6,270 nt of DNA from Actinomycetota bacterium (GCA_018268735.1 JAFDWA010000104.1:1-6270); one strand, 5' to 3'; positions 1-6,149 are shown, counted from the stretch's first letter. Notes: generated by a model not told the origin, from the letters alone. Translations and numbers: made by a program.

Positions 1-654
1 CTCGAGCTTCCCTGCGAGCCGGCTCCCGGGTTCGGCGGGATCCTGCTCGGGGCGATCCTGGCCCGGTTCCACCGCGACCTCGACGAGGACACAGTCGGCG
101 ACGTGGCGCAGCTGCTGTCGGACGTCGAGCGCGGCAGGCGAATCGCCCAGCCACGTGCCCGGCACCGCTTGCAGGAGGATCGTGTCGGGCTCCGACCGTG
201 TCGCCACCGCCTCCTCGGTGTCGGCGACGCGCTCGTCTTCGATCTCGACGACGCCCGGGGCACCTCGGCCCAGCACGTCCTCGACGCGGTGTACGCGATC
301 GGGTCCATCCCCGACGGGTCCCGTCGAACGGTCGTCGCTGCGATGCGGCGGGGCCTGCGCTGGCATGGGGAGATCGATGCGTCGCTCGCAGCGCACCTCG
401 CCGGGGGTGGTGACGCGATGCCGACGAGCGCGAGCGCCGATCCGGTCGCCTGGGCGATGCGGGTGCTGTGCCTGATCGATGATCGGCGGACGTCGCAGGT
501 TGCGGTGTCGACGGTCCTGCCGAGCCGCCAGCTCGTCCAACAGGCCTTCCGTGCGCGGCTGCGGGCAGCGCACCCGGACCACGGCGCCGACGACGACGGT
601 GCCGCGCAGCGCATCGCCGAGCTCGCGGAAGCTCGACGGATCCTGCTCGGCTGA
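1..654 (+). CDS. J-domain-like protein, 5' end outside the window (partial)
   Basis: The reading frame is open from the first base and ends in TGA, giving the last 217 residues of a longer protein. No convincing internal start is needed. The C-terminal part resembles helices II and III of a DnaJ J domain: a basic helix (QLVQQAFRARLRAA), then the diagnostic HPD tripeptide at bases 571-579 (AAHPDHG), then an acidic loop and a final helix (AAQRIAELAEARRILL). J domains stimulate the ATPase of DnaK/Hsp70, and HPD is the contact motif. Here the J-like segment is at the extreme C terminus, unlike classical DnaJ, where it is N-terminal; no glycine-rich or zinc-finger region is visible. The upstream 150 or so residues (acidic and arginine-rich, no membrane segment) I do not recognise. 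The stop is 16 bp before the next gene, so the two are probably co-transcribed. The HPD call is fairly firm; a chaperone role is inferred. Confidence 0.72.
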   Translation, partial: LELPCEPAPGFGGILLGAILARFHRDLDEDTVGDVAQLLSDVERGRRIAQPRARHRLQEDRVGLRPCRHRLLGVGDALVFDLDDARGTSAQHVLDAVYAIGSIPDGSRRTVVAAMRRGLRWHGEIDASLAAHLAGGGDAMPTSASADPVAWAMRVLCLIDDRRTSQVAVSTVLPSRQLVQQAFRARLRAAHPDHGADDDGAAQRIAELAEARRILLG

Positions 655-670
655 GCGGGTCCGATCTGCG

Positions 671-1291
671 ATGGGGAGGCGTCGCCGACCACGTGAGGTC
701 GAAGGGGTGCTGCTGTGGCCCGGGGCCGGGTCGGCGTCGGAGCATCCGGGCCTGGTCGCGATCGACGATGCGGTCCGCTCCGCCACCGCGCTGCGCGTGG
801 CCCGTGTGGACTTCCCGTACCGCCGTGAAGGCCGTCGGGCGCCGGACCGCGCACCGAAGCTCATGGCGTCGGTGCGATCGGAGGTCGCTGCGGCCTGCCG
901 TCGATGGGGGACCAGCCCCGAGCACCTGGTGATCGGCGGTCGGTCGATGGGAGGTCGGATCTGCTCGATGGTCGTCGCGGGTGCCGACGGCGACGTTCCG
1001 CTGCCGGTCGCCGGGCTGGTGCTGATGAGCTACCCGCTGCACCCGCCGGGGAAGCCCGACCGGCTCCGCACCGAGCACCTTCCGGGCCTGGGGGTTCCGG
1101 TCCTGATGGTCAGCGGCGACCGAGACACCTTCGCCACGGTGGAGGAGCTCGCCACGGCCAGCGCGCAGATCCCGGGACCGGTGACCTCGGTGACGCTCCC
1201 CGGTGTGGGCCACGACCTCCGGCGCTCCGACGAGGCGGTGGTCGCCGCGGTCCTCGACTGGTTGGGGTCGGCCAGACGCCGCAGCGCCTGA
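671..1291 (+). CDS. KANL3/Tex30-type alpha/beta hydrolase
   Basis: A 206-residue cytosolic protein with the alpha/beta-hydrolase plan and the usual length of the small KANL3/Tex30-like family. The N-terminal strand and oxyanion turn are LLWPGAG (14-20). The family-typical DFPYRREGRRAPD is at 47-59. The nucleophile elbow GGRSMGGR puts Ser92 in a G-x-S-x-G context. SYPLHPPGKPDRLRTEHL (120-137) is a hallmark stretch of this family. SGDRDTF (148-154) supplies the acid, probably Asp152, and GVGHDL supplies His181. The triad is therefore intact and catalysis is plausible, but the substrate is unknown. ATG at 671 is chosen because it gives the family's normal N terminus. The frame is open further upstream (from 479), but that would overlap the preceding gene. 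No clear Shine-Dalgarno precedes it, so translation may depend on the upstream gene 16 bp away. It is convergent with the MFS gene. Confidence 0.88.
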   Translation: MGRRRRPREVEGVLLWPGAGSASEHPGLVAIDDAVRSATALRVARVDFPYRREGRRAPDRAPKLMASVRSEVAAACRRWGTSPEHLVIGGRSMGGRICSMVVAGADGDVPLPVAGLVLMSYPLHPPGKPDRLRTEHLPGLGVPVLMVSGDRDTFATVEELATASAQIPGPVTSVTLPGVGHDLRRSDEAVVAAVLDWLGSARRRSA

Positions 1292-1308
1292 CGCTCCGTT
1301 CGGTCGAT

Positions 1309-1320
1309 CCCCGGGCGGGG
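1309..1320. terminator. Weak GC hairpin between convergent genes
   Basis: CCCC-GGGC-GGGG can form a 4-bp stem in the 35-bp gap between the hydrolase stop and the MFS stop. There is no T-tract on either side. The position suits a bidirectional transcription end, but in such GC-rich DNA a hairpin this short may be chance. Confidence 0.2.
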
Positions 1321-1326
1321 CCGTCC

Positions 1327-2892
1327 TCACCCGCCCTGGTTGATGTCCTCGAGCTCTCGGCCACGGGTCTCGGGGACGGCGAAGGCGAGTCCGGCGGCGA
1401 CGATCGGGCCGAGCGCAAGGAGCGTGAACGCCGGTCCGTAGCCCCACGCGTCGACACCCGCGCCGGCGAGCACCAGTCCCGACACGCTGCCGAGGACGGC
1501 CAGGACGTTGAGCGCGCCGCGGGCGCCGCCGCGTCGCGCGGTGGGGAACAGCTCGGGGGCGAGCACGCCCAGGGGTGCCACCGTGAGCGCTCCGAGGAGC
1601 CCCGCGACCAGCGCGCTGGTCCACATGGCCGGGCCGGCCACCCAGAAGAACACGGCGGTGAAGACCCCGAGGGCGACGAGACCCGGCACGAGCGCGACGC
1701 GCCGCCCTCGGCCGTCGGCCAGCCGACCCCCGAGGATCACGCCGATCGCTGCCGGTGTGCCGGTGAGCACGGTGAAGATCGTGATCGTCATGCCGCTGAA
1801 GCCGCGGTCCGCTCGCAGGTAGTCGTTCTGCAGCTGCGAGACGGGGGCGACGAACAGGTTGACGAGCAGGAACAGCGCGGCGAGCAGCACGAAGCGCGTG
1901 CCGCTGATCCGTCGGTGCGGCGTGCCGACCGGTTCGGACGCGAGCAGCTGGAAGCGCCGGCTCTCGCCCAGGTTGCGCGCACCGCTGACGAGCATCGGAA
2001 CCGTGATCACCGACATCGCGAACACCAGCCGCCAGCCCCACGGGGTGAGGTCCGCGAGCGGAAGTGCGAGGACGGCGATGCCGGCACCGAGCCCGTAGGC
2101 CATCGCTCCGAGCCCGGCCGCCATCGCCCGTGACCCTGCGGGCAGCTCCTCGACCGAGATCGTGTCCACTGCGAGAAGTCCGGCGACCGCGAGGTTCCGC
2201 GACACAGCCTGGAGCACCGTGAGGACAGCGAGGCTCGGTGCGAGCGCCGTCGCCAGCGACGTCGCGATCGCCAGCCCGAAGACCCAGATCGCCACTCGGC
2301 GCCGGCCGAAGCGATCCGCCTGCACCATCGCGAACGCGGTCAGCACCGCGCCGATGCGGACGAGCGCGAAGATCAGCGCCTGCTCGCCCGACGAACCGTC
2401 GCCGATGTCCGAGCTGGCGAAGGTCAGCACCTGGGTGAGCTGGCCGAACAGCAGCCCGGCGACGAGGCTGAACAGCGACATGGTCGCCACCGTCTGTGCC
2501 TGGCGGGCCGAGAGGCGGTCCGGGAACAGCCACCAGGGCCGGGCTCCGGGGGCGAGGCCGTTCGCCAGCACCCTCCCGATCAGCGGGCGGTACAGCCAGC
2601 GCCAGTACGGGAACGCGAGGCGCCACTCGAGGTGCTGGTCCACGACCAGCTCGTCGCCGGTCCGGTGCCAGCGGACCTCGCGCACGTAGTGCGAGAAGGG
2701 CCCACCTTCGGAGCGGAACGTCCGGGTGCCGGCGCGGGCCGCAGCGTCCGGAGCGCGTCGGTCCTCGGCGCGGTCGACACCCGGGTCGCCGTCGGGCACC
2801 TCGACCTCGAGGACCGTGAGGTCGTCACGAGGTTCGAGGCGCACCGCGAAGCGCTCCACCGGTCCTCGCCACTGATCGGTCCTGCTGCCCAC
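1327..2892 (-). CDS. MFS transporter with N-terminal soluble extension
   Basis: A 521-residue inner-membrane secondary transporter. Twelve hydrophobic segments can be read between about residue 134 and the C terminus. MFS motif A occurs in both halves: ADRFGRRR (192-199), after TM2, and GGRLADGRGRR (388-398), after TM8. APELFPTARR (445-454), and the ending PETRGRELEDI, resemble the sugar-porter branch (family PETKGR signature), but the substrate cannot be read from this. Residues 1 to about 133 are soluble and charged, with FSHYVREVRW and EWRLAFPYWRWLY followed by PWWLFPDRLSARQA just before TM1. I do not assign this domain with confidence; it may be SRPBCC-like. GTG at 2892 is chosen for the AGGGGGG just upstream and a -10 23 bp further up. 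TTG 2895 and GTG 2859 are alternatives. The frame stays open to 3162, but that would run into murA. Convergent with the hydrolase and divergent from murA. Confidence 0.88.
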   Translation of the reverse strand: MGSRTDQWRGPVERFAVRLEPRDDLTVLEVEVPDGDPGVDRAEDRRAPDAAARAGTRTFRSEGGPFSHYVREVRWHRTGDELVVDQHLEWRLAFPYWRWLYRPLIGRVLANGLAPGARPWWLFPDRLSARQAQTVATMSLFSLVAGLLFGQLTQVLTFASSDIGDGSSGEQALIFALVRIGAVLTAFAMVQADRFGRRRVAIWVFGLAIATSLATALAPSLAVLTVLQAVSRNLAVAGLLAVDTISVEELPAGSRAMAAGLGAMAYGLGAGIAVLALPLADLTPWGWRLVFAMSVITVPMLVSGARNLGESRRFQLLASEPVGTPHRRISGTRFVLLAALFLLVNLFVAPVSQLQNDYLRADRGFSGMTITIFTVLTGTPAAIGVILGGRLADGRGRRVALVPGLVALGVFTAVFFWVAGPAMWTSALVAGLLGALTVAPLGVLAPELFPTARRGGARGALNVLAVLGSVSGLVLAGAGVDAWGYGPAFTLLALGPIVAAGLAFAVPETRGRELEDINQGG

Positions 2893-2895
2893 CAA

Positions 2896-2902
2896 CCCCC
2901 CT
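2896..2902 (-). promoter_or_regulatory. Ribosome binding site of the MFS gene
   Basis: The minus strand reads AGGGGGG followed by TTG and GTG. It supports a start here rather than at the far upstream in-frame ATG. The spacing is tight: 3 nt to GTG 2892 if all seven bases pair, 5 nt if only AGGGG does. Confidence 0.45.
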
Positions 2903-2915
2903 GGGACGGCGCGGG

Positions 2916-2921
2916 AGCATA
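2916..2921 (-). promoter_or_regulatory. -10 element for the MFS gene (TATGCT)
   Basis: TATGCT on the minus strand fits the actinobacterial TANNNT -10. Transcription would start about 7 nt downstream, giving a leader of roughly 16 nt that contains the Shine-Dalgarno. No good -35 is visible at 17 bp. Confidence 0.45.
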
Positions 2922-2924
2922 GAC

Positions 2925-2939
2925 GGACCGAACGGGTCC
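2925..2939. repeat. Inverted repeat GGACC-N5-GGTCC, possible operator
   Basis: A perfect 5-bp inverted repeat with a 5-bp centre lies just upstream of the MFS -10, in the space between the divergent MFS and murA genes. The position would suit a regulator site. The arms are short and GC-rich, so chance is possible. Confidence 0.2.
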
Positions 2940-2964
2940 CCGGGCACCTGTGCAGCTCGCGGGT

Positions 2965-2995
2965 CGAGGCCGTGGGAGGGCCGAGGCCGTGGGAG
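2965..2995 (+). repeat. 14-bp direct repeat ahead of murA, including its RBS
   Basis: CGAGGCCGTGGGAG occurs at 2965-2978 and again at 2982-2995, identical and separated by 3 bp (17-bp period). The GGGAG at the end of the second copy (2991-2995) lies 9 nt before the murA GTG and is the likely Shine-Dalgarno. The repeat looks like a recent local duplication of the ribosome binding region. Confidence 0.6.
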
Positions 2996-3004
2996 AGTGG
3001 AGTC

Positions 3005-4258
3005 GTGAGCCGCTTCGTCGTCCGCCCCGGTGAGCCGCTGCAGGGCGAGATCCAGGTGTCAGGTGCCAAGAACTCGGCGTTGAAGCTGATGGCCGCCACC
3101 GTGCTGGCGGAGGGTCGCTGCGTGCTGCGGTCGGTCCCCGACATCGCCGACGTCGAGATCATGGGACGTCTCCTGGAGGCGATGGGCCTCGAGGTCCGAC
3201 GCCGCGAGGACGACGCCCTCGAGATCCTGCGCGGCGCGGAGATCGTGCCGGAGGCGCCCTACGAGCTCGTGGAGCAGATGCGTGCATCGACCGCGGTGCT
3301 CGGCCCCCTGCTCGCCACCGTCGGCGAGGCGCGGGTCGCTCTGCCCGGCGGCGACGACTTCGGATCGCGCCCCATCGACATGCACCTGACGTCCCTCGAA
3401 GCGCTCGGCGCCACCTTCGAGCTCCGCCACGGCGTGATCGAGGCGCGTGCCCCACGTCTGGTGGGCGCCGAGGTCGTCCTCGAGTACCCGAGCAACGGCG
3501 CCACCGAGAACCTGTTGATGGCCGGCGTCCTGGCCGAGGGAACCACCACCGTCCGCAACGCCGCACGCGAGCCCGAGATCGCGGATCTCGCCGCGTTCCT
3601 GAACCGGATGGGTGCACGGGTCCTCGGCGCCGGCAGTCCGACGATCGTGATCGAGGGCGTGGAGTCGCTGCGGGCGGTCGAGCACGTGGCGATCCCGGAC
3701 CGGATCGAGGCGGCGACGTTCCTGTGCGCGCTCGCGGTCGCCGGCGGCGAGGTGACGCTCCGCGGCGCCCGCGCCGACCAGATGGACCTCCTCGTCGACA
3801 AGATGGGGCGGATGGGCCTGCGGATCTCACCGGAGGCCGATGGCATCTGGGCGATGGCTCGGGGCCGTCCCCGGCCGGTCGATGTGGCGACCCTGCCGTA
3901 CCCGGGGATCGCGACGGACTTCCTGCCGATGCTGGTCGCCGTCATGAGCCTCGCGACGGGGACGAGCTACGCGACCGAGAACGTCTATGCGGGGCGCTTC
4001 CGATACGTCGGAGAGCTCGCCCGAATGGGAGCGCAGGTCCGCGTCGAGGGCCATCACCTGGTGGTCGACGGCGTCGAGCGGCTCTCAGCCGCTCCGGTGC
4101 GTGCGGTCGACATCAGAGCTGGTGCGGCGATGGTGGTCGCCGCGCTGGGGGCCGACGGTGCCACGACCATCCACGACGCCGGCCACATCGACCGTGGCTA
4201 CGAGCGGTTCGTCGAGAAGCTGACCGGCGTGGGCGCCGACATCGAGCGGGTCGACTGA
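3005..4258 (+). CDS. murA: UDP-N-acetylglucosamine 1-carboxyvinyltransferase MurA (Cys-to-Asp form)
   Basis: MurA transfers enolpyruvate from PEP to UDP-GlcNAc, the first committed cytoplasmic step of peptidoglycan synthesis. The protein is 417 residues, the normal length, with the two-domain EPSP-synthase-type fold implied by clear similarity throughout. Conserved residues can be read at positions matching the E. coli numbering: Lys22-Asn23 in SGAKNS, Arg93 in MRAS, Asp305 in YPGIATDF, Arg331 in ENVYAGRF and Arg397 in HIDRGYE. The catalytic loop reads LPGGDDFGSRPID: Asp117 stands where E. coli has Cys115. The same Cys-to-Asp change is known in Mycobacterium tuberculosis (Asp117) and Chlamydia, where the enzyme works but is not alkylated by fosfomycin. 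GTG at 3005 is chosen because it gives the family N terminus and has GGGAG 9 nt upstream; GTG 2972 is in frame but adds 11 unsupported residues. No clear -10 was found. The stop is 95 bp before the next gene. Confidence 0.96.
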   Translation: MSRFVVRPGEPLQGEIQVSGAKNSALKLMAATVLAEGRCVLRSVPDIADVEIMGRLLEAMGLEVRRREDDALEILRGAEIVPEAPYELVEQMRASTAVLGPLLATVGEARVALPGGDDFGSRPIDMHLTSLEALGATFELRHGVIEARAPRLVGAEVVLEYPSNGATENLLMAGVLAEGTTTVRNAAREPEIADLAAFLNRMGARVLGAGSPTIVIEGVESLRAVEHVAIPDRIEAATFLCALAVAGGEVTLRGARADQMDLLVDKMGRMGLRISPEADGIWAMARGRPRPVDVATLPYPGIATDFLPMLVAVMSLATGTSYATENVYAGRFRYVGELARMGAQVRVEGHHLVVDGVERLSAAPVRAVDIRAGAAMVVAALGADGATTIHDAGHIDRGYERFVEKLTGVGADIERVD

Positions 4259-4321
4259 CCGGTGGGCCCCGGGGCGCCTCGCGACGGCGTCGACCGCAAC
4301 GGGGGAGGGGGCCGCGCCATC

Positions 4322-4327
4322 TACGCT
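4322..4327 (+). promoter_or_regulatory. -10 element for the NifU-like gene (TACGCT)
   Basis: TACGCT lies 26 bp before the GTG start, in the 95-bp gap after murA. A start about 7 nt downstream would give a leader of roughly 20 nt containing the AGGAG. It suggests that the NifU-like gene and meaB have their own promoter besides any read-through from murA. No -35 is recognisable. Confidence 0.45.
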
Positions 4328-4343
4328 GGTGTCCCGTCCCCAC

Positions 4344-4348
4344 AGGAG
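4344..4348 (+). promoter_or_regulatory. Ribosome binding site AGGAG of the NifU-like gene
   Basis: AGGAG with a 5-nt spacer to GTG 4354 is the best Shine-Dalgarno in the window. It fixes the start of this short gene inside a much longer open frame. Confidence 0.7.
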
Positions 4349-4353
4349 CGCCG

Positions 4354-4614
4354 GTGCAGGAGCAGGTCGAAGCCGTCATCGAGATGATCCGTCCCGCCAT
4401 CCAGGCCGATGGCGGTGATGTCGACCTCGTCGGCATCGACGAGCCCTCCGGCGTGGTGACGGTCCGCCTCACCGGTGCCTGCGTGGGGTGCCCCGGCTCC
4501 ACGATCACGATGAAGGCCGGGATCGAGCGCATCATGCGGGATCGCGTCCCGGGCGTGACCGCAGTGGTCCAACCGGGGGGCGAGGCCGATGCCGGCGTCG
4601 TCGCCGCCCTCTGA
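4354..4614 (+). CDS. NifU C-terminal-domain (Nfu-type) Fe-S scaffold/carrier protein
   Basis: A stand-alone NifU C-terminal domain of 86 residues. Such proteins bind a [4Fe-4S] cluster between the CxxC pairs of two subunits and pass it to target enzymes in the cytoplasm. Visible features: an N-terminal helix (QEQVEAVIEMIRPAIQADGG, 2-21), the family-typical DGGDVDLV (19-26), a strand VVTVRLTGAC, and the cluster ligands Cys43 and Cys46 in GACVGCPGS. After the motif come TITMKAGIERIMRDRVPGV (50-68) and a short tail. The N-terminal IscU-like and ferredoxin-like domains of full NifU are absent, as is usual for small Nfu proteins outside nitrogen fixers, so no link to nitrogenase is implied. The GTG start is fixed by the AGGAG 5 nt upstream. 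The frame is open far upstream inside murA, but that part has the composition of an antisense or off-frame shadow. meaB follows within 45 bp, probably on the same transcript. Confidence 0.92.
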   Translation: MQEQVEAVIEMIRPAIQADGGDVDLVGIDEPSGVVTVRLTGACVGCPGSTITMKAGIERIMRDRVPGVTAVVQPGGEADAGVVAAL

Positions 4615-4659
4615 GCCCGGCGATCCTGCTGTGCGACAGCCGTGGAAGGTGCTGACGCC

Positions 4660-5625
4660 GTGACCGTGCAAGGTCCTGAGTCGGCCACGCGCAGCGCGTC
4701 GCCGGCGCAGCTGCTCGACGCTGCTCGACGCGGCGACCGCGCCGCGCTCGCCCGCCTGCTGTCGCTCGTGGAGCGGGGCGGCGGCGGAGCCCACGAGGTG
4801 GCCCGCGCCGTGTTCGGGTTGTCCGGAGCGGCCCACACGATCGGCATCACCGGCGCTCCCGGAGCTGGGAAGTCGTCGCTGACGAGCGCTCTGTGCAACG
4901 AGATCCGTGGCGACGCGCAGCGGGTCGCGGTGCTGGCGATCGATCCGACCTCGCCGTTCTCGGGCGGCGCGATCCTCGGGGACCGTGTCCGGATGGGGGA
5001 CCACGCGCTCGACGAGGGCGTCTACATACGTTCGATGGCGACCCGCGGCCATCTCGGAGGCCTGTCGCTCGCCACCCCTGAGGCCGTGCGGGTGCTCGAC
5101 GCCGCGGGGTACTCGTGGGTGGTGGTCGAGACGGTCGGCGTGGGACAGGTCGAGGTCGAGATCGCCGGTGCAGCGGACACGACCGTCGTCGTCGTCAACC
5201 CGGGATGGGGTGACGCGGTGCAGGCGAACAAGGCAGGCCTCATGGAGATCGCCGACGTGTTCGTCATCAACAAGGCCGACCGCCCAGGCGCCGGTGAGAC
5301 CCGACGCGACCTCGAGGCGATGCTGACCTACGGCAGCCGCCAGGACCACGCGCCCGTGATCGTCGAGACGGTCGCGACCACCGGCGCCGGCGTGGCCGAC
5401 CTGTGGGACGCGCTCCTCGCGCACCGGGAGCACCTCGTGGACTCCGGCGAGCTCCGTCGCCGTCGGGCGGCCCGCACCGAGCGGGAGCTGCGTGACGTCG
5501 TCGCCGCACGCCTCACCGAGCGGGCTGCCGCCCTGTGCGACGGTGCGGCGTGGGACGCTGCTCGCAACGACGTGCTGGCCGGCAGGCTGGATCCGTGGGC
5601 GGCGGCCGACCGGCTGCTCGGCTGA
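4660..5625 (+). CDS. meaB: MeaB/ArgK-family GTPase, methylmalonyl-CoA mutase chaperone
   Basis: A SIMIBI-class G protein of 321 residues, normal for the family. MeaB (MMAA in humans) uses GTP hydrolysis to gate delivery of adenosylcobalamin to methylmalonyl-CoA mutase and to protect the enzyme from inactivation. Read in order: a helical N terminus (PAQLLDAARRGDRAAL), Walker A GAPGAGKSS (65-73, Lys71), the MeaB-typical DPTSPFSGGAILGDRVRM (95-112), RSMATRGHLGGLS (124-136), the Walker B/switch segment VVVETVGVGQVEVE (154-167), NPGWGDAVQANKAG (180-193), and the guanine-specificity motif NKAD (204-207). Older records call this family LAO/AO transport system kinase (ArgK); the MeaB role is better supported. 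GTG 4660 is chosen because AGGTG lies 8 nt upstream; GTG 4642, in frame, has no Shine-Dalgarno and would add six residues. No mutase gene is in the window. Convergent with the Fur-family gene, 52 bp apart. Confidence 0.93.
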   Translation: MTVQGPESATRSASPAQLLDAARRGDRAALARLLSLVERGGGGAHEVARAVFGLSGAAHTIGITGAPGAGKSSLTSALCNEIRGDAQRVAVLAIDPTSPFSGGAILGDRVRMGDHALDEGVYIRSMATRGHLGGLSLATPEAVRVLDAAGYSWVVVETVGVGQVEVEIAGAADTTVVVVNPGWGDAVQANKAGLMEIADVFVINKADRPGAGETRRDLEAMLTYGSRQDHAPVIVETVATTGAGVADLWDALLAHREHLVDSGELRRRRAARTERELRDVVAARLTERAAALCDGAAWDAARNDVLAGRLDPWAAADRLLG

Positions 5626-5645
5626 GATCCCTCACGGGGTGTCCG

Positions 5646-5660
5646 GAGCGCCACTCGCTC
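5646..5660. terminator. Small hairpin between meaB and the Fur-family gene
   Basis: GAGCG-CCACT-CGCTC gives a 5-bp stem and 5-nt loop in the 52-bp gap between two convergent genes. No T-tract follows on either strand, so at best it is a weak bidirectional terminator. Confidence 0.25.
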
Positions 5661-5677
5661 GGGCGGTCCAGCTCCCC

Positions 5678-6136
5678 TCAGGCCGACGCAGCGGTGCAGG
5701 CAGCGCAGATCCCGACGAGGTCGAGTCGATGGTGCTGCACCGTGAAGCCGGAGGACCCGGCGGCGTCGTCGAGGGCCCGGTGCAGCCGGTGCTCGAGCTC
5801 CTCGCTCGCGACGAAGTCCTCGACTCGGCCGCAGCGGGTGCACACGAGGTGGTGGTGGTGGCGGGTGAGGTCCTCGGCGAGCTCGAAGTGGCTGTACTCG
5901 TCGCCGGCGACGATCCGGTGCACGACACCGGCGTCGATCAGCTCGGTCAGGTTCCGGTAGGCGCTGCTCTGAGCGAGGCCGGACGCCGAGTCGAGCAGCT
6001 CGGGGATCGTCAGCGGACGGTCGGCCTCGGCGAGCGCGCTGACGACCCGGCGCCGGGAGGGGGTGTAGCGGCGACCGGAGGACACGAGACGTCGGCCGAC
6101 CGTCGTGTGCAGATCGTCGTCGGGATCGGCTGACAC
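5678..6136 (-). CDS. Fur-family metal-dependent transcriptional regulator
   Basis: A 152-residue DNA-binding repressor of the ferric uptake regulator family. The N-terminal winged helix contains YTPSRRRVVSAL (24-35) and the recognition helix SSAYRNLTELIDAGVV (57-72), equivalent to the TVYRTLxxL of other members. The dimerisation and metal domain has HFEL (83-86, Glu85), the histidine run HHHHLVC (93-99) and His135-His136. Four cysteines in two CxxC pairs, Cys99/Cys102 and Cys144/Cys147, form the structural zinc site. The sequence does not separate Fur (iron), Zur (zinc) and other subfamilies; YRNL in place of YRTL and the short C terminus, ending five residues after the last Cys, are of little help. 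The start is GTG 6136, giving MSADPDDDL. There is no Shine-Dalgarno, and a TACGCT -10 lies 7 nt before the GTG, so the mRNA is probably leaderless. Divergent from a gene starting near 6203, with which it may share an operator. Confidence 0.92.
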   Translation of the reverse strand: MSADPDDDLHTTVGRRLVSSGRRYTPSRRRVVSALAEADRPLTIPELLDSASGLAQSSAYRNLTELIDAGVVHRIVAGDEYSHFELAEDLTRHHHHLVCTRCGRVEDFVASEELEHRLHRALDDAAGSSGFTVQHHRLDLVGICAACTAASA

Positions 6137-6143
6137 GTCGTCG

Positions 6144-6149
6144 AGCGTA
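6144..6149 (-). promoter_or_regulatory. -10 element of the Fur-family gene (TACGCT), leaderless
   Basis: TACGCT on the minus strand is followed by exactly 7 nt and then the GTG start. Transcription normally begins about 7 nt after the -10, so the first transcribed base would be the G of the start codon. A -35 at 17 bp would read TTCCCG, which is poor. Confidence 0.6.

Noticed and set aside
904..2133. Long plus-strand open frame (409 codons) over the end of the hydrolase and the MFS gene
   Set aside because: It is rich in Arg, Gly, Glu and His, has no domain motifs, and overlaps two well-supported genes; it is a high-GC shadow of the MFS codons.
2893..3162. Extension of the MFS frame upstream to an ATG at 3162
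   Set aside because: It would overlap the first 158 bp of murA on the opposite strand and adds residues without family character; a -10 and a Shine-Dalgarno sit at the nearer GTG.
3059..3945. Several minus-strand open frames of 200-230 codons opposite murA
   Set aside because: murA is unambiguous along its full length, and the antisense frames are Arg/Pro/Ser-rich without any recognisable motif.
4259..4321. Terminator or riboswitch after murA
   Set aside because: The G/C runs and a GTCGAC palindrome give no consistent stem followed by a T-tract, and no known riboswitch core is seen.
3724..4353. Upstream extension of the NifU-like frame inside murA
   Set aside because: The translated extension is Arg/Gly-rich off-frame murA sequence; AGGAG plus GTG 4354 gives a complete Nfu-type domain.
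4354..4614. Nitrogen-fixation gene because of NifU similarity
   Set aside because: Only the C-terminal Nfu domain is present and there is no nif context; such proteins are general Fe-S carriers.
4321..5433. Long minus-strand open frame (370 codons) opposite the NifU-like gene and meaB
   Set aside because: It is antisense to two clear protein families, has no motifs, and its composition is that of a GC-rich antisense frame.
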